DNA from: Roseovarius salinarum
Lineage (GTDB): Bacteria; Pseudomonadota; Alphaproteobacteria; Rhodobacterales; Rhodobacteraceae
Direction: 5' to 3'
Length of the DNA: 60,457 bases
Assembly: GCF_002834145.1 (NCBI RefSeq)
Contig: NZ_PHNT01000018.1
Coordinates: 1-60,457, forward strand
Within the stretch, counting starts at the first letter, position 1, and each line of letters starts with the position of its first letter. Under the pieces are notes generated by a model. The model saw only the letters and a program-made list of their open reading frames with translations. It was not told the DNA's origin and did not search any database. Positions 27,049 through 36,741 of this stretch are shown here, in pieces. The translations under genes and the position numbers were made by a program.

Positions 27049-28130
27049 CAGGCGACCTCCGTCTTGCGCAGGCGAACCCGGAAGTTGGTGAACAGATCCA
27101 CCGCCAGCAGGAAGAACAGCAGCATGCCCTGGAACATCTGGATGGCGGCGGCGGGCAGCCCGAGGTTCGATTGCGCGATCTCGCCGCCGATGTACGTCAG
27201 CGCCATCAGCAGGCCCGCCAGCGCGATGCCCGCCGGGTGCAGGCGGCCGAGGAAGGCCACGATGATCGCGGTGAAGCCGTAGCCCACGTTGAAATCGATG
27301 CTGACCTGCCCGGCGGGGCCGGAGACCTCGAACATGCCCGCCAGCCCGGCCAGCGCGCCGGATATCCCCAGGCACGTCAGGACGAGCCGGGCGGGCCGCA
27401 CTCCGGCGAACCGCGCCGCGCGCGGCGCCTGCCCGCTCAGCCGGATGTGGTACCCCAGGATGTGCCGACCCAGCAGCACGTAGGCGAAGATCACCGCGAT
27501 CAGGGCCGCCACGACACCCCAGTGCATGCCCGTGCCCGTGAGGATCTCGGCGTTGTGGGCGGCGGGATACTGCTGCAGGTTGCGGCTGCCGGGGAAGCCC
27601 ATGCCCTCGGGGTTCTTCATCGGCCCCAGCGCCATCGCCGCCAGCAGCTCCTCGGCGACATAGACGAGCATCAGCGAGACCAGGATCTCGTTGGTGCCGA
27701 AACGGACCTTCAGAAGCGCGGGAATCATCGCCCAGGCCCAGCCGCCGAGCGCCCCGGCGATCACCATCAGCGGGAAGACGAACCAGGCATCCAGCGGGTA
27801 GACGGCCAGCCCGACACCCGCGCCGGTGAGCGCGCCCACGATGTACTGGCCCTCGGCGCCGATGTTCCATATGCCGGCCCGGAAGCCGAGGCCCAGCCCG
27901 ATCCCGATCAGGACCAGCGGCGCGCCCTTGACCAGGAGCTGCGGGCGGTAATAGCTGGCGAACTCGCCGAACAGCGGTTCCCAGAAGATCGTCGCGACGG
28001 CCTCGTAGGGATTCTTGCCCAGAAGTGCGAACAGCAGCCCGCCGGCGACCATGGTGGCCAGCACCGCCAGCAGCGGGGCAAGCCACGTCCACAGGCGCGA
28101 CGGCTGCGGGCGCCTTTCCAGCCTCAGCAT
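27048..28130 (-). CDS. ABC transporter permease (BMP/nucleoside type), first
   Basis: This 360-residue membrane protein has about nine transmembrane segments and the family motif FRAGIWNIGAEGQYIVGAL near residue 85. It pairs with the second permease, whose start it overlaps. A dispersed repeat (28171-28230) lies between it and the upstream ATPase gene, about 135 bases apart, so expression of the two parts could be uncoupled there. Confidence 0.9.
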   Translation of the reverse strand: MLRLERRPQPSRLWTWLAPLLAVLATMVAGGLLFALLGKNPYEAVATIFWEPLFGEFASYYRPQLLVKGAPLVLIGIGLGLGFRAGIWNIGAEGQYIVGALTGAGVGLAVYPLDAWFVFPLMVIAGALGGWAWAMIPALLKVRFGTNEILVSLMLVYVAEELLAAMALGPMKNPEGMGFPGSRNLQQYPAAHNAEILTGTGMHWGVVAALIAVIFAYVLLGRHILGYHIRLSGQAPRAARFAGVRPARLVLTCLGISGALAGLAGMFEVSGPAGQVSIDFNVGYGFTAIIVAFLGRLHPAGIALAGLLMALTYIGGEIAQSNLGLPAAAIQMFQGMLLFFLLAVDLFTNFRVRLRKTEVA

Positions 28131-28170
28131 GGCGCGCCCCGCCGCCGTGTCCCGTGGCCGGCGCGGGCGA

Positions 28171-28230
28171 AGGGGGCGCCGCCCCCTCGGCCTGCGGCCT
28201 CACCCCCGGAGTATTTCGGGCAAGATGAAA
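28171..28230 (-). repeat. Dispersed intergenic repeat with two hairpins, copy inside the ABC operon
   Basis: Read on the minus strand it starts TTTCATCTTGCCCGAAATAC and continues through a G-rich junction into GGCCGCAGGCC and GGGGGCGGCGCCCCC, two hairpins. It is nearly identical to the copy at 56360-56417, with two differences in about 57 bases. It sits between the ATPase and first permease genes of one operon. Confidence 0.8.
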
Positions 28231-28265
28231 CGGGTGGACGGGCCGCCGGGGCACGGCGCGCTGCG

Positions 28266-29783
28266 TCAGACATGGGCCACCTCCATGCCGTGGGCGCCGC
28301 CCATCATCAGGCCGATTTCCTCCACGCTCATCTCCGAGGCCGGGCGGATGTCGGACAGCCGGCCCTCGTTGAGGGCGCAGAAACGGTCGCTGACCTGCAT
28401 GAGCTCGTCGAGGTCCTGGCTGATGCAGACCACGGCCGCGCCTTGGGCCGCGAGATCCAGCAGCGCCTGCCGGATGGCCGCCGCGGCCGCCGCGTCGACG
28501 CCCCAGGTCGGCTGGTTGGCGACAAGGACGGTGGGACGCTGCAGCACCTCGCGGCCGATGACGAATTTCTGCAGGTTGCCCCCCGACAAGGCGCGCGCGG
28601 CCGTGTCCGGCCCCGGCGTGCGCACGTCGAAGGCGTCGATGACGCGCCGGGCGAAGCTGCGGGCCGCCCCCCAGCGCACGAACCCGCGCGAAAGCAGCCC
28701 CTCACGCTGCGCGCCGGTCAGAAGGGCGTTTTCCGTCAGGCTCATGTCCGGGGCCGCGGCATGGCCCAGCCGTTCCTCTGGCGCGGCCAGCAACCCCGCG
28801 CGCCGCCGCGCCGCGGGACCGGATGCGCCCACGGGCACACCCGCCAGCCGCACGGCGCCGGGCGGGCTCGCGAGTTCGCCGGACAGGGCGGCGAGCAATT
28901 CGTCCTGGCCGTTGCCGGCCACCCCGCCGATGCCCAGGATCTCGCCCGCACGCACGGTGAAATGGATGTTGCGCAACGGCGTGCCGAACGCGCGCGGCGA
29001 GGCCAGCGAAAGCCCGCTGACGTCGAGCGCGACCTCGCCGGCGGCGCGGCCGCGCCCCTCGGGCGCGGCAAAGGCGCTGCCGACCATCATCTCGGCCATG
29101 CCGCGCGCCGAGGTCTCGCGCGGCACGCAGGTGCCCACGTTGCGCCCCTGCCGCAGGATCGTGGCGTGGTCGCACAGCGCGCGGATCTCGTCGAGCTTGT
29201 GGCTGATGTAAAGGATCGCCACGCCTTCCGCCGCCAGCTTGCGCAGGGTCTGGAACAGGATATCGACCTCCTGCGGGGTGAGCACGCTCGTCGGCTCGTC
29301 CATGATCAGCAGCCGCGGCTCCTGCAGCAGGCACCGCACGATCTCGACGCGCTGGCGTTCGCCCGCCGAAAGGTCACCCACCGTGCGGAAGGGATCGAGC
29401 GGAAGCCCGTAGGTTTCGGACACCTCACGGATCCGCGCGGCGAGCTGGCGCTGCGGCGGCGCGGTCTCCATGCCCAGCGCCACGTTCTCGGCCACGCTGA
29501 GCGCCTCGAACAGCGAGAAGTGCTGGAACACCATGGCAACCCCCGCGGCCCGCGCCGCGCGCGGCTCCGCCGGCCGGTAGGGGCTGCCTTGCAGGTGCAT
29601 CTGCCCCGCGTCGGGGCGCACGAGACCGTAGATCATCTTGACGAGGGTGGACTTGCCCGCGCCGTTCTCGCCCAGAAGCGCGTGGACCTCGCCCTCGCGG
29701 ATCGAGAAGGAGACGTCGTCGTTGGCCACCACCCCGGGGTAGCCCTTGGTCAGTCCCTCGATCTCGAGCAGGGTGGTCGTCAA
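28266..29783 (-). CDS. ABC transporter ATPase, fused double domain (nucleoside/sugar type)
   Basis: The 505-residue ATPase has two nucleotide-binding domains. The first has Walker A GENGAGKST, signature LSAGERQRVEIVRCL and Walker B LLIMDEPTSVL. The second has a weaker Walker A (GVAGNGQDE), signature LSGGNLQKFVIGREV and a modified Walker B (VLVANQPTWGVD, lacking the usual Glu). That asymmetry is usual for the RbsA/BmpD-like ATPases. I place the start at TTG 29783 because GGAGGGGA precedes it by 7 bases; a TTG at 29849 is also open but has no ribosome site. It powers the importer encoded downstream. Confidence 0.88.
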   Translation of the reverse strand: MTTTLLEIEGLTKGYPGVVANDDVSFSIREGEVHALLGENGAGKSTLVKMIYGLVRPDAGQMHLQGSPYRPAEPRAARAAGVAMVFQHFSLFEALSVAENVALGMETAPPQRQLAARIREVSETYGLPLDPFRTVGDLSAGERQRVEIVRCLLQEPRLLIMDEPTSVLTPQEVDILFQTLRKLAAEGVAILYISHKLDEIRALCDHATILRQGRNVGTCVPRETSARGMAEMMVGSAFAAPEGRGRAAGEVALDVSGLSLASPRAFGTPLRNIHFTVRAGEILGIGGVAGNGQDELLAALSGELASPPGAVRLAGVPVGASGPAARRRAGLLAAPEERLGHAAAPDMSLTENALLTGAQREGLLSRGFVRWGAARSFARRVIDAFDVRTPGPDTAARALSGGNLQKFVIGREVLQRPTVLVANQPTWGVDAAAAAAIRQALLDLAAQGAAVVCISQDLDELMQVSDRFCALNEGRLSDIRPASEMSVEEIGLMMGGAHGMEVAHV

Positions 29784-30012
29784 CGCCTCGTCCCCTCCGG
29801 CCCCGGTTGCAGCGCCGCCGTGGTGCCCCGCGCCCTGCGGCAGCGTCAATCAAAAGGCGCAACCGGGGCCGCTTGCAAGCCGGGATTCGGGGCGGGGCCG
29901 CGAAACTCTTTCAAGGATTCCCGGCAAATGCCCGTTTTTTCGCCGCTGGCGCGAAAATCCTGCGCGCTCGGCGGGGATTTCCCGGCGCCGCCGGGCGCGC
30001 TAGGGTTGCCCC

Positions 30013-33000
30013 ATGAGCAGCCAGCCCCGATTCATCCACCTTCGCGTGCACACCGAGTATTCCCTGCTGGAAGGGGCGGTGCGCCTCAAGCAGCTGCCCG
30101 CGCTGTGCCAGGACGCCGGGATGCCCGCCGTGGCCGTGACCGACACCAACAACATGTTCGGCGCGCTGGAATTCTCCGTCACCGCCCAGGGGGCGGGCAT
30201 CCAGCCGATCATGGGCTGCCAGGTCGACCTGGCCTACCTCGAGACGCCACCGGGTGCGCGGCCCAGGCCGCCCGCGCCCGTGGTTCTGCTGGCACAGGAC
30301 GAGACGGGCTATCGCAACCTGATGAAGCTCAACAGCCTCCTCTACCTGCGCGGCGACGGCAACCCCTGTCACGTCACGACCAAGGAGCTGTGCGCGCACG
30401 CCGGCGGGCTGATCTGCCTGACCGGCGGGCCGGACGGGGCGGTCGGCCGGCTGCTGCAGGGCGGCCAGCGCCCCGCGGCCGAGGCACTGCTGGACCAGTT
30501 GCATGCCGCCTTCGGCGATCGTCTTTACGTCGAGCTGCAGCGCCACCCCGGCGAGGCGGGACAGCCGCAGGCGGAGCGTGCCACCGAGCGCGGCCACGTC
30601 GAGATGGCCTATGCCAAGCGCCTGCCGCTGGTGGCCACGAACAACGTCCATTTCCCCACCGCCGACATGTACGAGGCGCATGACGCCATGCTGTGCATCG
30701 CCGACGGGGCCTATGTCGACCAGAACGAGCCGCGCCGGCGCGTGACCGCGCAGCACTACTTCAAGTCGGGCGAGGAGATGGCGGCGCTTTTCGCCGACCT
30801 GCCCGAGGCGGTGGAAAATACCGTGGAGATCGCCAGGCGCTGCGCCTTCGGCGCCTACAGGCGCGACCCGATCCTGCCCCGCTTCGCCGAGGACGAGGTC
30901 GACGAGTTGCGCCGGCAGGCCCAGGAGGGGTTGAAACGCCGGCTGGAGGTGATCCCGCACGCCGCGCCGGTGGCGGATTACGAGGCCCGCCTCGAGATGG
31001 AACTGGGGATCATCGAGCGGATGGGGTTTCCGGGCTACTTCCTGATCGTCGCCGACTTCATCAAGTGGGCCAAGGCGCGCGACATTCCCGTCGGGCCGGG
31101 GCGCGGTTCGGGCGCGGGCAGCCTGGTGGCCTACGCGCTGACGATCACCGACCTCGACCCGCTGCGTTATTCGCTGCTGTTCGAACGCTTCCTGAACCCC
31201 GAGCGCGTGTCGATGCCGGATTTCGACATCGACTTCTGCATGGAACGGCGCGAGGAGGTCATCGCCTACGTCCAGGAGAAATACGGCCGCGACAAGGTGG
31301 GACAGATCATCACCTTCGGCGCGCTGCTGTCCAAGGCGGCGGTACGCGACGTGGGCCGGGTGCTGCAAATGCCCTACGGGCAGGTCGACAAGCTGTCCAA
31401 GCTGATCCCCGTCGAGGGCGTGAAGCCCGTGAGCATCGAGAAGGCGCTGGCCGACGAGCCCCGCCTGCGCGAGGCCGCCGACCAGGAGGAGGTGGTCGAC
31501 CGGCTGCTCACCTACGGCCAGCAGGTCGAGGGGCTGCTGCGCAACGCCTCCACGCACGCAGCGGGCGTGGTGATCGGCGACCGTCCGCTCGACGAACTGG
31601 TGCCGCTCTACCAGGATCCCCGCTCCGAGATGCCGGCCACCCAGTTCAACATGAAGTGGGTTGAACAGGCCGGGCTGGTGAAGTTCGACTTCCTCGGGCT
31701 CAAGACGCTGACGGTCATCCAGAACGCGGTGGACCAGATCCGCGCGGGTGGCCGCCCGCTGCATGTGGCCGCCGACGGCACGCGACTTTACGACCCGCCC
31801 GAGGGCGCCGAGAACGACATCGGGGCCATCCCGCTGGACGACCCGGCGACCTATGACCTTTACGCCAGCGCCCGGACCGTCGCCGTGTTCCAGGTGGAAA
31901 GCGAGGGCATGCGCGATGCGCTCAAGCGGATGAAACCCACCTGCATCGAGGACATCGTGGCGCTGGTGGCGCTCTACCGTCCCGGCCCGATGGAGAACAT
32001 CCCGAAGTATTGCGAGGTCAAGAACGGGCAGTCCGAGCGCGACCACATCCATCCCTCGATCGACCATATCCTCGACGAAACGCAGGGCATCATCGTCTAC
32101 CAGGAACAGGTGATGCAGATCGCGCAGGAAATGGCGGGGTACAGCCTCGGCGGCGCGGACCTGCTGCGCCGGGCAATGGGCAAGAAGATCCAGGAGGCGA
32201 TGGACGCCGAGCGCCCGAAGTTCATCGAGGGCGCCAAGGCGGGCGGCGTGGACGAGGCGAAGGCCGTGGAGGTGTGGAACCTGCTCGACAAGTTCGCCAA
32301 CTACGGTTTCAACAAGTCCCATGCCGCCGCCTATGCCGTCGTCAGCTATCAGACGGCATGGCTGAAGGCCAATCACCCCGTGGAATTCATGGCCGGGGTC
32401 ATGAACTGCGACATCCACCTGACCGACAAGCTGGCAGTGTATTTCCAGGAAGTGAAGAAGGGGCTGGGGCTGCCGTGGGCGCCGCCCTGCGTGAACCGGT
32501 CCGAGGCGAGCTTCGTGGTGCGTGACGGGCGGCTGCACTACGCCCTGGGCGCGCTCAAGAACGTGGGCGTGGACGCGATGAAGCTGATCGCGCAGGCGCG
32601 CGGCGACCGGCCGTTCGCCACGATTTACGATTTCGCCCGGCGGGTCGACCTGCGCGGCATCGGCAAGCGGGGGCTGGAGATGCTCGCCCGCGCCGGGGCC
32701 TTCGACCAGCTCGACCCGAACCGGCGCCGCGTCTTCGACAGCCTGGAGGCGCTGATGAACTACTCGGCCGCCGTGCACGACCAGAAGAACTCCGACCAGG
32801 TGTCGCTGTTCGGCGACGCGGGCGACGACCTGCCGGAACCGCGGCTGGCGGCGGTCGCCGACTGGCTGCCCGCCGAACGACTGACCGAGGAGTTCAGGGC
32901 GGTGGGGTTCTACCTGTCGGGTCACCCGCTGGACGATTACATGGCCGCCCTGCGGCGCAAGGACGTGCGCACGCTCGACGAGGTGACCGAGATGGTCGAA

Positions 33001-33522
33001 CGCACCGGCGCGGCGGTGGTCAAGATTGCCGGCGTGGTCGCCGGCCGGAAGGAGCGCAAATCGGCCCGCGGCAATCGCTTCGCCTTCGTGCAGTTGTCGG
33101 ACACCACCGGCGGCTACGAGGTCACGCTGTTTTCCGAAACGCTCGAGGCCGCGCGCGACCACCTGGAAACCGGCACGCAGGTGGTCGTCACCGCCGAGGC
33201 GACGATGGAGGCCGATCAGCTCAAGCTGCTGGGGCGCGGCGTGTCACCCGCCGACGGGGTCGTGGCCGATGCCGGCGCGGCAGGGCTGCGCATCTACCTC
33301 GAGGACGCGGGCGCGGCGGCGGCGGTGGCGTCGGTGCTGGAACAGGGCGAACAGGCCGCCCGGCCCGGGCGGGCCGCGCGCGGGCCGATCGTGTTCCGGT
33401 TGATGGGCGACGACCTGCCCGGCGAGATCGAGATCGACGCCGGCCGCGACTTCACCGTGACCCCGCAGATCCGCGGCGCGATCAAGAGCCTCGGCGGCGT
33501 GCGCGAGGTCGAGGAGATCTGA
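30013..33522 (+). CDS. dnaE: DNA polymerase III subunit alpha
   Basis: This is the replicative polymerase, 1169 residues. It starts with the PHP domain (FIHLRVHTEYSLLEGAVRLK). The catalytic palm carries the metal-binding pair in PDFDIDFCMERR at about residue 402. Helix-hairpin-helix and OB-fold regions follow (VKIAGVVAGRKERKSARG near residue 1005), then a C-terminal tail. Length and domain order fit DnaE1 rather than the shorter DnaE2/ImuC. It is divergent from the ABC ATPase gene and stands alone. Confidence 0.95.
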   Translation: MSSQPRFIHLRVHTEYSLLEGAVRLKQLPALCQDAGMPAVAVTDTNNMFGALEFSVTAQGAGIQPIMGCQVDLAYLETPPGARPRPPAPVVLLAQDETGYRNLMKLNSLLYLRGDGNPCHVTTKELCAHAGGLICLTGGPDGAVGRLLQGGQRPAAEALLDQLHAAFGDRLYVELQRHPGEAGQPQAERATERGHVEMAYAKRLPLVATNNVHFPTADMYEAHDAMLCIADGAYVDQNEPRRRVTAQHYFKSGEEMAALFADLPEAVENTVEIARRCAFGAYRRDPILPRFAEDEVDELRRQAQEGLKRRLEVIPHAAPVADYEARLEMELGIIERMGFPGYFLIVADFIKWAKARDIPVGPGRGSGAGSLVAYALTITDLDPLRYSLLFERFLNPERVSMPDFDIDFCMERREEVIAYVQEKYGRDKVGQIITFGALLSKAAVRDVGRVLQMPYGQVDKLSKLIPVEGVKPVSIEKALADEPRLREAADQEEVVDRLLTYGQQVEGLLRNASTHAAGVVIGDRPLDELVPLYQDPRSEMPATQFNMKWVEQAGLVKFDFLGLKTLTVIQNAVDQIRAGGRPLHVAADGTRLYDPPEGAENDIGAIPLDDPATYDLYASARTVAVFQVESEGMRDALKRMKPTCIEDIVALVALYRPGPMENIPKYCEVKNGQSERDHIHPSIDHILDETQGIIVYQEQVMQIAQEMAGYSLGGADLLRRAMGKKIQEAMDAERPKFIEGAKAGGVDEAKAVEVWNLLDKFANYGFNKSHAAAYAVVSYQTAWLKANHPVEFMAGVMNCDIHLTDKLAVYFQEVKKGLGLPWAPPCVNRSEASFVVRDGRLHYALGALKNVGVDAMKLIAQARGDRPFATIYDFARRVDLRGIGKRGLEMLARAGAFDQLDPNRRRVFDSLEALMNYSAAVHDQKNSDQVSLFGDAGDDLPEPRLAAVADWLPAERLTEEFRAVGFYLSGHPLDDYMAALRRKDVRTLDEVTEMVERTGAAVVKIAGVVAGRKERKSARGNRFAFVQLSDTTGGYEVTLFSETLEAARDHLETGTQVVVTAEATMEADQLKLLGRGVSPADGVVADAGAAGLRIYLEDAGAAAAVASVLEQGEQAARPGRAARGPIVFRLMGDDLPGEIEIDAGRDFTVTPQIRGAIKSLGGVREVEEI

Positions 33523-33579
33523 CGACGCGGGCCGCGGGTGGCCGGCACGGGCACGCCGCGCCGGATGCACCGGGCACGA

Positions 33580-34017
33580 TCACCGTACGACGTAGACCGA
33601 GCAATCCGAGTGCCGCACCACCCGCGCCGCGTTCGGCCCGAGCAGGTAATCCTTGAAATCGGGCTTGTGCGCGCCGATCACGATCAGCCCGGCCCCGTCG
33701 GCCGAGGCGACGTGCAGGATCTCGTCATAGGCGTTTCCGGTGGCGACGATGTGGCGGACCTTTTCGTTGGCCTCCACGCCCAGCGTTTCCTCCACCAGCT
33801 CGTTCAGGCGCCGGCGCGCCTCCTCAACCGCCTTGTCGTGGTGGCTGCTGTCGAAATAGCTGCCCACGACGCTCATGCCGTAATCGGGCACGACCGTTAT
33901 GACGTCAAGCTGCACGCCATCCAGCTCGGCCAATTGCGCCGCCCTGGCCAGCACCTTGGCATCGCGGTCCTCGTTGCTGATGTCCACGGCGCAGAGCACC
34001 GGTTTTTCGCGTGTCAT
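33580..34017 (-). CDS. Universal stress protein, single domain, coupled to TRAP transporter
   Basis: This 145-residue UspA-fold protein opens with PVLCAVDISNEDRDAKVLAR and has VIGAHKPDFKDYLLGPNAARV near the C-terminus. The nucleotide motif is not canonical (Lys where the second Gly is expected), so ATP binding is uncertain. Its start overlaps the TRAP permease stop (ATGA). TRAP transporters with a linked UspA gene are known; TeaD beside the ectoine transporter TeaABC in Halomonas is the model. By analogy it may tune transport. Confidence 0.88.
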   Translation of the reverse strand: MTREKPVLCAVDISNEDRDAKVLARAAQLAELDGVQLDVITVVPDYGMSVVGSYFDSSHHDKAVEEARRRLNELVEETLGVEANEKVRHIVATGNAYDEILHVASADGAGLIVIGAHKPDFKDYLLGPNAARVVRHSDCSVYVVR

Positions 34018-36629
34018 GCGGGCACCCCCTCGGGCTGTTTGGTCATGCGTGCGCGCTGCAGAAGGGCGATGAGGCCCAGCAGGACAAAGGCGGGAATGAA
34101 GATCAGTTCCTGCGGCGGCTGATCGGCGGGCGCCTTGACGGACTCCACCGTCACCGGCGTGTCGGCAAAGAAATCGAAGCTCTTGAGCCGCTGCTCGTAG
34201 GGCGTGCCGAACATCGGCTGTTCGAGCTTCGCGACCCCGTCTTCCGTGCGGATCGTCAGCCCTGTCCGCTCCAGGCGTTCGGCGCCGCTGCCTTCTGCCT
34301 CGACGGCCAGCAGCAGGGTCGTTTCCTTCGTGTCGCCGGTCAGGAAATCGGGGCCGGTGACGACCATGCGCACCTCGTCGCCCACCTCGGCGCGGTCCAG
34401 CGCCTGTTCCAGCTTGGCCGGCTCGACCGTCTCGAACGGTGGCTGGATCCTGTCCATGAAGAAATCCGGCCGGAACAGCGAGAACGCCACGAGGATCAGC
34501 AGAACGCTTTCGTAGATGCGGTTGCGCGTCAGGAACCACCCCATCGACCCGGCGGTGAAAACGAGGATCGCGATCGAGGCCACGACGAAGATGAAGACGC
34601 CCTGCAACACGCCCACGTCGATCAGCAGAAGATCGGTGTTGAAGATGAACATGAAGGGCAGGATCACCGTGCGCAGGGAATAGAAGAAGGCGGTGAAGCC
34701 GGTGCGGATCGCGTCGCCCCCCGACACCGCCGCGGCGGCGAAACTGGCCAATCCGACCGGCGGCGTGACGTCCGCCATGATCCCGAAGTAGAACACGAAC
34801 AGGTGCACGGCGATCAGGGGCACCAGCAGGCCGCCCTCGGCGCCCAGCTGCACGACCACGCCCGCCATCAGCGAGCTGACGACGATGTAGTTGGCCGTCG
34901 TCGGCAGCCCCATGCCCAGCACCAGGCTCAGAAGGCCGACCATCAGCAGCATCAACACCAGGTTGCCGCCCGACATGAACTCGACCAGCCCGGCCATGAC
35001 CTGCCCCACCCCGGTCAGGGTCACCGTGCCCACGATGACGCCGGCCGTGGCGGTGGCCAGCGCGATGCCGATCATGTTGCGCGCGCCGTCCACCAGCCCG
35101 CCGAAGAAGTCGATCACGCCGAAGCGGGCGGCCATCACGATATCGCTTTCGCCGCGGAAGGCCGCCTTGATCGGGCGCTGGGTCAGCAGGATGACGAACA
35201 GCAGCGCCGAGGCCCAGAAGGCGCTGAGGCCCGGCGATTTCTGCTCGATCATCAGCAGGTAGACCAGCACGATGATCGGCAGCAGGAAGTAGAGACCGCA
35301 GCGGTAGATCTCTGCCACGACCGGCAGGCGCACGTCCTCGGCCATGGGGTCGTCGGGCTCGAGATCGGGTACCTGCGCGGCGAACCACAGAAGGCCGAGG
35401 TATGCGATGCCCAGCACAACGGCGAAGATCCAGGCGGCCCCTTCGGGCACCAGCGCCGTGATCCAGCCCACCGGGAACTTCACCGCGTAGCACAACAGCG
35501 CGAAGCCCGCGAAGAAGGCCGCCATGCCGCCGATCGTGCGGCCCAGGCTGACCACGCGGTCGCCCAGGGTGGGCATGTTGTTCTTCACCGCCTCGAGGTG
35601 GACGATGTAGACCAGCGCGATATAGCTGATCGCCGCCGGCAGGAAGGCGTGGGTGATGACCGCGACATACGATATGCCGACGTATTCGACCATCAGGAAG
35701 GCCGCGGCGCCCATCACGGGTGGCATGATCTGGCCGTTGACGGAACTGGCCACCTCGACGGCGCCGCCCTTTTCGGAGGTAAAGCCCACCCGCTTCATCA
35801 GCGGGATTGTGAAGGTGCCGGTGGTCACCACGTTGGCGATGCTCGACCCCGAGATCAGCCCCGTCGCGGCCGAGCCGACGACCGCGGCCTTGGCGGGGCC
35901 GCCGCGCAGGTGGCCCAGCGCGCCGAAGGCCATCTTGATGAAGTAGTTGCCGGCGCCGGCCTTCTCGAGCATCGCGCCGAAGAGCACGAAGAGAAACACG
36001 AACTTCGTGGACACGCCCAGCGCGATGCCGAACACGCCCTCGGAGGTCGTCCACATGTGGCTCATCGCCTTCTGCAGCGATGCGCCCTTCCAGCGGATCA
36101 CGTCGGGGACCCAGTCGCTGGCGCCGAAGAAGACGTAGAGCAGGAAAATCGTGGCGATCACGGCCATGGCCGGGCCCAGCGCGCGACGCGCCCCCTCGAA
36201 CAGAAGGATCAGCCCGACCAGCGCGAACCACTTGTCGGTGTCGTCGGCCAGCCCGCCGCTGCTGACGATCTTTTCATAGAAGATCAGCCCGTAAAGCGCG
36301 ATGAAGGCGCCCACAGCCGCCATAACCCAGTCCTGAACGGGGATGTAGCTGCGCGGGCTCGACTTCAGCGCGGGATAGGCCGTGTAGGCCAGGAAAATGG
36401 CAAAGGCCAGGTGCACCTGGCGCGAATTGTTCACGATGTCTGCCGGAAGAACGTAGTTCGACAGCGGCGAGGCCAGAAGAACCTGGAACAGCGACCACAC
36501 GATCGCGATCGCGGCCAGGAACGTGCCCACGGGGCCCGAGGGGCTTCGCGCACCGGCATCGCTGGAGGCGACAAGGTCCTGAAGCTCCTCTTCGCTGAGC
36601 GGGCCGCGGCCCGGGGTGTCCTGCGCCAT
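34014..36629 (-). CDS. TRAP transporter fused permease (DctQ-DctM type)
   Basis: This 871-residue inner-membrane protein has a small N-terminal 4-TM part (DctQ-like, to about residue 220). A large DctM-like part with 12 or more segments follows (GLISGSSIANVVTTGTF, MPPVMGAAAFLMVEYVG, LGMGLPTTANYIVVSSLMA), then a C-terminal periplasmic/soluble region. This fused 4TM/12TM architecture goes with TAXI-type receptors, and the TAXI gene is directly upstream. Transport is driven by an ion gradient. The start at 36629 gives the expected acidic cytoplasmic N-terminus. Confidence 0.92.
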   Translation of the reverse strand: MAQDTPGRGPLSEEELQDLVASSDAGARSPSGPVGTFLAAIAIVWSLFQVLLASPLSNYVLPADIVNNSRQVHLAFAIFLAYTAYPALKSSPRSYIPVQDWVMAAVGAFIALYGLIFYEKIVSSGGLADDTDKWFALVGLILLFEGARRALGPAMAVIATIFLLYVFFGASDWVPDVIRWKGASLQKAMSHMWTTSEGVFGIALGVSTKFVFLFVLFGAMLEKAGAGNYFIKMAFGALGHLRGGPAKAAVVGSAATGLISGSSIANVVTTGTFTIPLMKRVGFTSEKGGAVEVASSVNGQIMPPVMGAAAFLMVEYVGISYVAVITHAFLPAAISYIALVYIVHLEAVKNNMPTLGDRVVSLGRTIGGMAAFFAGFALLCYAVKFPVGWITALVPEGAAWIFAVVLGIAYLGLLWFAAQVPDLEPDDPMAEDVRLPVVAEIYRCGLYFLLPIIVLVYLLMIEQKSPGLSAFWASALLFVILLTQRPIKAAFRGESDIVMAARFGVIDFFGGLVDGARNMIGIALATATAGVIVGTVTLTGVGQVMAGLVEFMSGGNLVLMLLMVGLLSLVLGMGLPTTANYIVVSSLMAGVVVQLGAEGGLLVPLIAVHLFVFYFGIMADVTPPVGLASFAAAAVSGGDAIRTGFTAFFYSLRTVILPFMFIFNTDLLLIDVGVLQGVFIFVVASIAILVFTAGSMGWFLTRNRIYESVLLILVAFSLFRPDFFMDRIQPPFETVEPAKLEQALDRAEVGDEVRMVVTGPDFLTGDTKETTLLLAVEAEGSGAERLERTGLTIRTEDGVAKLEQPMFGTPYEQRLKSFDFFADTPVTVESVKAPADQPPQELIFIPAFVLLGLIALLQRARMTKQPEGVPA

Positions 36630-36689
36630 CTTCGGCCTCCGGAATCTGCCTTCAAAAAACGCCGCCCGTCGCCATGGCCGGGACGGAAA

Positions 36690-36720
36690 GCGCCGGGGCG
36701 GACACCGCCCGCCCCGGCGC
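36690..36720 (-). terminator. Intercistronic hairpin after the TAXI receptor gene
   Basis: GCGCCGGGGCG (36690-36700) pairs perfectly with CGCCCCGGCGC (36710-36720) around a 9-base loop. It lies in the 112-base gap between receptor and permease genes with no T run. It probably attenuates readthrough or protects the receptor mRNA, giving more receptor than permease. Confidence 0.6.
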
Positions 36721-36741
36721 GAGTTGGTTACGCGGCCAGCA

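Noticed and set aside
29911..33162. Over 1000-codon frame antisense to dnaE
   Set aside because: Same GC artefact. The dnaE frame is unmistakable and the antisense product shows no family motif.
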